Assembly: GCA_934394665.1 (NCBI GenBank)
Contig: CAKRRS010000084.1
Span: 1 to 11,993, forward strand
Length of the DNA stretch: 11,993 nucleotides
Origin: an uncultured Acetatifactor sp.
GTDB taxonomy: Bacteria; Bacillota; Clostridia; Lachnospirales; Lachnospiraceae
Direction: 5' to 3'
The translations under genes were made by a program, and so were the position numbers. Under the pieces are notes generated by a model that worked only from the letters and a program-made list of their open reading frames with translations, ran no database searches and was not told where the DNA came from. Shown here piece after piece: positions 7,686 through 11,993 of the stretch. Each line of letters begins with the position of its first letter. Positions within the stretch are counted from its first letter, which is position 1.

Positions 7686-7797
7686 CCGAAGAATAAGGTG
7701 TATAGCAATAGGGTATCATTGCCTGGAATTAAAAAGGCTTACTGTCGATAGCATACATGATTAGATGGATAGATTATAAAAGAAAAGAGGTGGGCGT

Positions 7798-8238
7798 ATG
7801 GAAATGAGAGTCAATCAGATACAGCAGCCTGCTCCGGTGGAGCAGACACAGAATACAGCGCCCACAGATGGCAGCTTCAAGTTCATGCTGGCGAGCCATG
7901 TGGAGGAGGCGGAGCTCCAGGAGCGGTTGACAAACCTCATGGCGGAGATCACGACAGAGGGAGAAAAGCTGGCGAAGCGCCGGGATGTGAAGGATATGCG
8001 GCATTACCGTGGACTGGTCAAGGAATTCCTGAACGAAGTCGTGACGAGATCCCATTCTTTTTCCAGAGAGAATTTTCTGGACAGAAGAGGACGGCACAGG
8101 GTATATGGCATTATCCGTCTGGTGGACGAGAATCTGGATCAGCTGGCGCAGGAATTGATGAAGGATGAGAAGGATAACCTGGCGATCTTGAATAAGATCG
8201 GAGAGATTCGTGGACTATTGCTCGATATCTTTACCTGA
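7798..8238 (+). CDS. yaaR: YaaR family protein (DUF327)
   Basis: This 146-residue cytoplasmic protein matches B. subtilis YaaR in length and style. A disordered Gln/Pro/Thr-rich N-terminus (1-25) is followed by helices with [22 protein letters not shown], the [25 protein letters not shown] block and a C-terminal [13 protein letters not shown]. The family has no established biochemical role. Its placement directly before holB is conserved across many Firmicutes. The site AGAGGTGG at 7786-7793 lies 4 nt before the ATG at 7798, and its core AGAGG 7 nt before. An ATG two codons later is an alternative. The gap from the kinase gene is 112 nt without a terminator, so the genes are probably co-transcribed. 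Confidence 0.9.
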   Translation: MEMRVNQIQQPAPVEQTQNTAPTDGSFKFMLASHVEEAELQERLTNLMAEITTEGEKLAKRRDVKDMRHYRGLVKEFLNEVVTRSHSFSRENFLDRRGRHRVYGIIRLVDENLDQLAQELMKDEKDNLAILNKIGEIRGLLLDIFT

Positions 8239-8415
8239 ATGCGATACGTAAATCTTAAGCAGCTATGCAACGCTCGAAAATTAATTTACAAAATCAGTCT
8301 TTTAGAACTTGCATAGTTTATCGAAAAACAGTACGATAACGTTAAATATTTGAAAAATACGTAAAAGTAATAAGTATACGAGAAACGAAAACAGATACGG
8401 ACAGGGGGAATACTA
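8239..8415 (+). other. yaaR-holB intergenic region with inverted repeats
   Basis: This 177-nt gap is unusually long for adjacent operon genes. It contains a 10-bp inverted repeat (8261-8270 with 8309-8318, one G-T pair, 38-nt loop). This touches a second 6-bp hairpin (8318-8323 with 8334-8339, 10-nt loop). The 9-mer ATACGTAAA occurs twice (8244-8252 and 8357-8365). Neither hairpin is followed by a T run, so these are not terminators. A weak promoter-like pair TTGCAT (8309-8314) and TACGAT (8332-8337), 17 nt apart, is possible. No small gene with a ribosome site was seen. Confidence 0.35.
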
Positions 8416-9408
8416 ATGGCAACATTTCATGACATTATCGGTCAGGAACAGATCAAAGAACATTTACAAAACGCTATTTCGGCGAAAAAAATTTCCCATG
8501 CCTATATCATCAACGGTGAAAAGTCTTCCGGCAAAGAATTCATTGCCAGAGTATTTGCTATGACCTTACAATGTGAAAAGGGCGGGACGGAGCCTTGTCA
8601 GGAATGTCATTCCTGTAAGCAGGCACTGTCGGATAACCAGCCGGATATTATTTATGTCAGTCATGAGAAGCCGAATACCATCAGCGTAGATGACATCCGT
8701 GCGCAGATCAATAATGATATTGCCATCAAGCCCTACAGCAGTCGTTACAAAATATATATCATGAATGAAGCGGAGAAGATGACGCCGCAGGCGCAGAATG
8801 CGATTCTGAAAACGTTGGAGGAGCCGCCTGAATACGCAGTGATCATGTTGCTGACCTCTAATGTGAATGCTTTGCTGCCTACGATTTTGAGCCGCTGTGT
8901 GGTATTGAATATGAAGCCGGTAGCGGATGACCTGGTGCGGAAGTACCTGATGCAGCAGCTACAGGTACCGGATTACAAGGCAGAGGTATGTGTGGCATTT
9001 GCCAGAGGCAATATCGGCAAAGCAAAATCCCTGGCCTCCAGTGAAGATTTTGATAATATCAAAAACGAGGCATTGTCGCTGTTAAAATACATTCAGGATA
9101 TGGATTTGAGTGAGATCACCGCAGCAATCAAAAAAATCACGGAATACAAACTTCAGATCAATGATTACCTGGATCTGATTGCTATCTGGTACCGGGATGT
9201 ACTCCTGTTCAAGGCCACCAGCGACGTCAATCACCTTGTTTTCAGGGAGGAGATCAGTGCTATCCGCCGCGTGGCACAGCGCAGCAGCTATGAGGGAATC
9301 GAACAAGTCATTGAAGCACTGGATAAGGCCAAGAGACGTCTGGATGCCAATGTAAACTTCGACCTGACGATGGAACTACTCATGTTGGAAATCAAAGAGA
9401 ACGGGTAA
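8416..9408 (+). CDS. holB: DNA polymerase III subunit delta' (clamp loader)
   Basis: This 330-residue AAA+ protein is the delta' subunit, part of the clamp-loader complex that opens the beta ring during replication. It shows a Walker A-like G34-EKSS-G39-K40, a zinc module C53-x7-C61-x2-C64-x2-C67, and a degenerate Walker B NEAEKM (117-122). The sensor region follows, with the SRC motif at 159-161 (TILSRC) that supplies the arginine finger. The length is that of Firmicute delta' (about 330) rather than of DnaX, which is longer, and the position behind yaaR supports holB. The all-helical collar domain occupies the C-terminal third. GGGGG (8404-8408) lies 7 nt before the ATG. The stop lies 19 nt from the stop of the convergent minus-strand gene. 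Confidence 0.94.
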   Translation: MATFHDIIGQEQIKEHLQNAISAKKISHAYIINGEKSSGKEFIARVFAMTLQCEKGGTEPCQECHSCKQALSDNQPDIIYVSHEKPNTISVDDIRAQINNDIAIKPYSSRYKIYIMNEAEKMTPQAQNAILKTLEEPPEYAVIMLLTSNVNALLPTILSRCVVLNMKPVADDLVRKYLMQQLQVPDYKAEVCVAFARGNIGKAKSLASSEDFDNIKNEALSLLKYIQDMDLSEITAAIKKITEYKLQINDYLDLIAIWYRDVLLFKATSDVNHLVFREEISAIRRVAQRSSYEGIEQVIEALDKAKRRLDANVNFDLTMELLMLEIKENG

Positions 9409-9429
9409 AAAGATTATATAAAAATCCTT
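9407..9429 (-). terminator. Weak candidate terminator for the minus-strand gene
   Basis: Read on the minus strand, a 7-bp AT-rich stem (9423-9429 with 9409-9415, one G-T pair) closes a 7-nt loop. The T run (9407-9411) partly overlaps the 3' arm. It overlaps both stop codons. The stem is weak, so this is tentative. Confidence 0.3.
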
Positions 9430-10807
9430 AAAGAGAGAAATCTGAGGAAGATGGATAATACAATCTCTGACCATAGCCTCGCAGGACAATACGCCCCTGC
9501 GGGGTTTTATATACATCCAACAGTTCCTGAGCACCCAGACTGCCGAAAGGGATTTCTGTACGTTCATTGCTGTTCAAATCGATACCGAGCAGGATAGGAA
9601 GAGCCTTTTTATCCGTAATGATATCATGATCAATGCAGAGGTCCAAGATTTTCCCGGATTCTATCGAAGTCAGATTTCCTGCCGGGCAGGAGAGATATCT
9701 TGTATTTCCGGTCACAATGTTCAGAATCGTGACTTGCATCATCTGGATATCCCGACTTCTGGGTCTGCTATAATTTTGCTCGATGAAGGCGACTTCTTCT
9801 GCCCCAACGATAGTAAAATCTTTAATCGTTTTTGTCCGGATCGTATAGATAGGGACAGTAAAACCTGCTTTTTGAAACAATCCCCCCTTACGATAGCGAT
9901 AAAAAGTACCCTGTAAATAGAGATATAATTCACCTTTTAGTTCAAAGAATTTTGAAAAGGTAAGTGCTTGTCTGTTGCTTTCAAGCAAAATTTCAGGGGA
10001 GAAATTTCCTGACATTGCCTGAGAAATTACTGCCACATGAAAGTTATTTGCCAAGAACAGATCTTCGCCATACCAATAACAGATGTCATAGGGATCGCGA
10101 GACTCTTCCTGATAGATGACTTTCCAGTCAGCAAAGTTTGTCAGACTCCGGCCGACAGAGAGGTAATAGGTCCGATCCAACAGGTGATGGTTTACATCAC
10201 ATTCCGGATTCTGCCAGATTGCTGCATAGTGCCCGGGGGTTCCGGTCAGGCAGTGCACCCATTTCGGAATATTATGTAAAATATGGGGTTCCGGGTCAAG
10301 TGCGATCAGACAGCTTTTGATATGATCACAATTCGCATAGGCATTGTCTGCCAAATAGAGACCAACTACCGGAGGATGATAGCAAAAGCGCAGACCGTCG
10401 GGAAGCGGATACGATTTACAGAGCAGACGCTTTCCGAGATCAATCCGTTTTGCTTTACTGCCTGGCTTTTTCCGGGGCTGTAGCAGAAGAGTTACTTTTC
10501 TTTGCAGAGCTTTCATTTCCTGCTCGAAATCCTCTGCCTGTCCGGATGCAATCAGAGTCAGCAGATATGCGTCACTGTCTTCCGATATCATATACAGAAG
10601 ATGGTCAGCGAGGGTGATCTCCTGACCAAATGCTTTCAAAATATCAAGTGTCTGATCCATTGCATAGTTCTCTGCAAGGGATGTCATATTTTCTGAGGAA
10701 AGCATCGGAATCTCTTTGCCAAATGCCTCCTGTAGGGCAAACAGAATGTCTGAACTGTCTGCTTTGTAATCCACTTCTGTAACTTTTCGGGTTCCTATAT
10801 AGTCCAT
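9428..10807 (-). CDS. Hypothetical protein, family not recognised
   Basis: This is a 459-residue predicted cytoplasmic protein with no signal peptide, membrane segment or catalytic motif that I recognise. Residues 1-110 look helical and acidic. Residues 111-121 form a basic hinge (PRKKPGSKAKR). The remainder is rich in aromatics and alternating hydrophobic residues, suggesting many beta strands. The regular spacing of a WD or Kelch propeller is not obvious. The start at 10807 (MDYIGTRKVT) is chosen because AAGGAG (complement of 10817-10822) lies 9 nt upstream. The frame is open to 10855, but that start has no such site. It is convergent with holB (19-nt gap) and divergent from the toxin-antitoxin module, so it stands alone. 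It occupies the place where ricT/yaaT follows holB in B. subtilis. It is probably a lineage-specific gene. Confidence 0.75.
   Translation of the reverse strand: MDYIGTRKVTEVDYKADSSDILFALQEAFGKEIPMLSSENMTSLAENYAMDQTLDILKAFGQEITLADHLLYMISEDSDAYLLTLIASGQAEDFEQEMKALQRKVTLLLQPRKKPGSKAKRIDLGKRLLCKSYPLPDGLRFCYHPPVVGLYLADNAYANCDHIKSCLIALDPEPHILHNIPKWVHCLTGTPGHYAAIWQNPECDVNHHLLDRTYYLSVGRSLTNFADWKVIYQEESRDPYDICYWYGEDLFLANNFHVAVISQAMSGNFSPEILLESNRQALTFSKFFELKGELYLYLQGTFYRYRKGGLFQKAGFTVPIYTIRTKTIKDFTIVGAEEVAFIEQNYSRPRSRDIQMMQVTILNIVTGNTRYLSCPAGNLTSIESGKILDLCIDHDIITDKKALPILLGIDLNSNERTEIPFGSLGAQELLDVYKTPQGRIVLRGYGQRLYYPSSSDFSL
9477..9508 (+). terminator. Probable holB terminator, inside the convergent gene
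   Basis: A GC-rich 9-bp stem (9477-9485 with 9496-9504, one T-G pair) closes a 10-nt loop and is followed by TTTT at 9505-9508. It lies about 70 nt after the holB stop, within the last codons of the minus-strand gene. On the minus strand no T run follows, so it should act only on plus-strand transcripts. Confidence 0.6.
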
Positions 10808-10884
10808 ATGGGTGGTCTCCTTACAGTAAAAACGCAATCTGTAAAATAAGCTCACGAACGCCGTTTGCTAATGAGCTTGGGCTT

Positions 10885-10893
10885 ATTATAGCA
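10885..10893 (-). promoter_or_regulatory. Extended -10 promoter for the minus-strand hypothetical gene
   Basis: On the minus strand a perfect TATAAT (complement of 10885-10890) is preceded by TGC (10891-10893), with a weak -35. The start would be near 10878, about 70 nt before the ATG. The leader can form a 7-bp hairpin (10848-10854 with 10872-10878, 17-nt loop). Confidence 0.6.
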
Positions 10894-10924
10894 TGAAATA
10901 TTTGACAAGTGACCGAAAAATGTT

Positions 10925-10952
10925 CCTTCTATTCGTTATAGATAACAGAAGG
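10925..10952. repeat. Imperfect inverted repeat in the divergent intergenic region
   Basis: CCTTCT (10925-10930) pairs with AGAAGG (10947-10952), and GTTA (10935-10938) pairs with TAAC (10943-10946) around TAGA, with a 4-nt bulge ATTC. No T run follows, so it is not a terminator. A second small palindrome, GTATA-AAA-TATAC, lies at 10963-10975, and a TATAAT hexamer without a good -35 lies at 10989-10994. The role is unknown. Confidence 0.35.
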
Positions 10953-11024
10953 GAGAAAGATGGTATAAAATATACTGGAAGTGCATACTATAATTAGATG
11001 ATGATAAGAGATTAAATTCACAAA

Positions 11025-11072
11025 AGTGCAAAAATTGCACCCACACAATTGACAAGGTGCAATTTTTGCACT
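11025..11072. promoter_or_regulatory. Nested-palindrome operator of the toxin-antitoxin module
   Basis: The 17-nt arm AGTGCAAAAATTGCACC (11025-11041) is repeated as a perfect reverse complement at 11056-11072, with a 14-nt spacer. Each arm is itself a palindrome, GTGCAA-AAA-TTGCAC or its complement, so the region holds four GTGCAA half-sites. A fifth GTGCAA at 11088-11093 lies directly before the start codon. This is the expected layout for a dimeric XRE-family repressor, most simply the adjacent gene's own helix-turn-helix domain. A very stable RNA hairpin is an alternative only if a transcript starts upstream. Confidence 0.75.
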
Positions 11073-11077
11073 AATCT
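11049..11077 (+). promoter_or_regulatory. Promoter embedded in the operator
   Basis: A perfect -35 TTGACA (11049-11054) lies in the spacer between the operator arms. The second arm fills the 17-nt promoter spacer, and a weak -10 TAATCT (11072-11077) retains the two most important bases, A2 and T6. A repressor on either arm would block RNA polymerase. The implied start is close to the coding start, so the leader would be very short. Confidence 0.5.
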
Positions 11078-11094
11078 ATTTATAGAGGTGCAAA

Positions 11095-11568
11095 ATGAAC
11101 AAACTGAAAAAAATGCGAATAGAAAAAAATCTGACACAACAACAGGCAGCAGAATTCATGGGGATATCATTGCGTTCTTACAAATCATATGAAAACGATG
11201 AAGAGAAAATCGGAACGTTAAAATATAATTATATGATTGAAAAATTGTCTGAAATTAATCCCATTGATGAAAGCCATGGAGTAATCAATATAGAATACAT
11301 TCAGCAAAAATGTGAAAAAGTGTTTGAGGAATACGAAATAGAATTTTGCTATCTTTTCGGATCTTATGCCAAAGGTAAAGCAACTCCGGAGAGCGATGTG
11401 GATCTGCTTATTTCAACAGAAGTGAGCGGACTGAAATTTTATGGATTAGTGGAAGAAATAAGGACAGCGCTGCATAAAAAAGTGGATGTCCTCAATATGA
11501 ATCAATTGACGGATAATCCCGAACTCACAAAAGAAATATTAAAAGATGGGATAAAGATATATGGATAA
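11095..11568 (+). CDS. mntA: XRE helix-turn-helix / MNT nucleotidyltransferase fusion, predicted MntA-type antitoxin
   Basis: This 157-residue protein has two domains. Residues 1-55 are an XRE-type helix-turn-helix (RIEKNLTQQQAAEFMGISLRSYKSYEN). Residues of about 70-157 are a minimal nucleotidyltransferase with G89-S90, ten residues, then D101-V-D103, the GSx10DxD motif, plus a further Asp at 131 (KKVDVL). In characterised HEPN/MNT pairs, MntA transfers AMP from ATP onto a tyrosine of the HEPN toxin and so silences it. Here the added DNA-binding domain suggests the same protein also represses its own promoter at the GTGCAA operator (inference). AGAGG (11084-11088) precedes the ATG by 6 nt. 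The 3' end overlaps the toxin gene by 8 nt, giving translational coupling. The gene is visibly more AT-rich than the upstream block, consistent with transfer. Confidence 0.88.
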   Translation: MNKLKKMRIEKNLTQQQAAEFMGISLRSYKSYENDEEKIGTLKYNYMIEKLSEINPIDESHGVINIEYIQQKCEKVFEEYEIEFCYLFGSYAKGKATPESDVDLLISTEVSGLKFYGLVEEIRTALHKKVDVLNMNQLTDNPELTKEILKDGIKIYG

Positions 11569-11893
11569 CACGAAAAACGACGGTTACTATATTCAGAAGA
11601 TCCAACAGGATTTAGAATTTATAGCCCGGCAGATGAAGGATGTGGATATAGAAGAATTAAATGCAAATGAAGTTCTATTAGATTCGATGCTGTTTCGCAT
11701 GATACAGATTTCAGAGAATTCCAGAAAGCTGACAGAGGAATATAAACAAAAAAGGAAAACGATTCCATGGAATGCAATGTACGGAATGAGAAACCGAATC
11801 GTACATGATTATGGTAATGTGGATCTGAAAGTAGTTTATGAAACACTAAAAAACGACATCCCGGAGTTGCTGGAAATGGTAACAGTGCAATAA
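11561..11893 (+). CDS. hepT: HEPN domain ribonuclease toxin (HepT-like, DUF86)
   Basis: This 110-residue all-helical protein is predicted to be the toxin of the HEPN/MNT pair, an RNA-cleaving enzyme in the cytoplasm. It carries the HEPN signature R77-NRIV-H82-D-Y84 (Rx4HxY) in MRNRIVHDYGN. R77 and H82 would be catalytic, and Y84 matches the tyrosine that MntA enzymes AMPylate in studied systems. The length is typical of HepT/DUF86 proteins (about 110-140). Its ATG lies within the last codons of the antitoxin gene (8-nt overlap, ATGGATAA), and it has only a weak ribosome site of its own. It therefore depends on antitoxin translation. The RNA target is unknown. No clear terminator follows within the window. 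Confidence 0.88.
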   Translation: MDNTKNDGYYIQKIQQDLEFIARQMKDVDIEELNANEVLLDSMLFRMIQISENSRKLTEEYKQKRKTIPWNAMYGMRNRIVHDYGNVDLKVVYETLKNDIPELLEMVTVQ

Positions 11894-11919
11894 TTTCATA
11901 GATTGTACGGGTAAAAACC

Positions 11920-11949
11920 TTGACATTTCCGCTATTTCGGTATTATCAT
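11920..11949 (+). promoter_or_regulatory. Promoter at the window edge for an unseen downstream gene
   Basis: TTGACA (11920-11925) and TATCAT (11944-11949) are separated by 18 nt, 26 nt after the toxin stop. Transcription would start near 11956. An ATG at 11965 stays open for nine codons to the window end, but its ribosome site is too close (2 nt), so no gene is called there. Confidence 0.5.
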
Positions 11950-11993
11950 ATCAAAGTAAAGGCAATGAACGTGCACAGTAAGATTCTTTTTTC

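Noticed and set aside
9626..10696. Several 60-96 codon plus-strand frames opposite the minus-strand hypothetical gene
   Set aside because: They are short, mutually overlapping in different frames and lack ribosome sites. The single long minus-strand frame with promoter and ribosome site is the better explanation.
10808..10855. Longer N-terminus for the minus-strand hypothetical gene
   Set aside because: AAGGAG sits 9 nt before the ATG at 10807, inside the proposed extension. The upstream start has no such site.
11025..11072. Reading the perfect inverted repeat as a transcription terminator or insertion-sequence end
   Set aside because: No T run follows either strand's hairpin, no transposase is nearby, and the GTGCAA half-site pattern continuing to the start codon fits an operator better.

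Overview
The window reads as chromosome of a low-to-mid GC Gram-positive Clostridia, most likely a Lachnospiraceae-type gut anaerobe. This rests on gene order and protein style: an Orn/Lys/Arg decarboxylase-like gene, a guanylate-kinase-like gene, a YaaR (DUF327) gene and holB in a row, an L,D-transpeptidase with a long Lys/Glu-rich cytoplasmic tail, and purine-rich Shine-Dalgarno sites. The organism call is inference; no rRNA or other marker gene is present.

Layout. Positions 1-218 hold tRNA-Phe(GAA), tRNA-Lys(UUU) and their terminator. Positions 251-1387 hold a promoter, the two-gene branched-chain amino acid exporter azlC-azlD (25-nt overlap) and a strong terminator. Positions 1399-3668 hold a promoter, a membrane-anchored L,D-transpeptidase and an HD-domain hydrolase in an apparent transcription unit. 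Positions 3806-9408 hold a same-strand block: PLP-dependent Orn/Lys/Arg decarboxylase-family protein (YaaO-like), pyruvate kinase, a divergent guanylate-kinase-like protein, YaaR, and DNA polymerase III delta' (holB). This parallels the Bacillus subtilis block yaaO-tmk-yaaQ-yaaR-holB, with a GMK-like protein in the tmk slot, no yaaQ/darA, and a pyruvate kinase inserted.

After holB the conserved order stops. A convergent gene of unknown function (459 aa, minus strand) lies at 9428-10807. It is followed, divergently, by a two-gene toxin-antitoxin module of the HEPN/MNT (HepT/MntA, type VII-like) class at 11095-11893. The antitoxin is a fusion of an N-terminal XRE helix-turn-helix and a C-terminal minimal nucleotidyltransferase. 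The toxin carries the HEPN Rx4HxY motif. Upstream lies a perfect 17-bp inverted repeat whose arms are themselves palindromes of GTGCAA half-sites. A promoter runs through it, and a further half-site touches the start codon. This autoregulated module is the most interesting system in the window.

Functionally, the first 9.4 kb is mostly housekeeping (translation, amino acid export, cell-wall cross-linking, glycolysis, nucleotide metabolism, replication clamp loading). The last 2.5 kb looks like an accessory insertion, visibly more AT-rich in the toxin-antitoxin part. No CRISPR array, insertion sequence, integrase or rRNA was seen.
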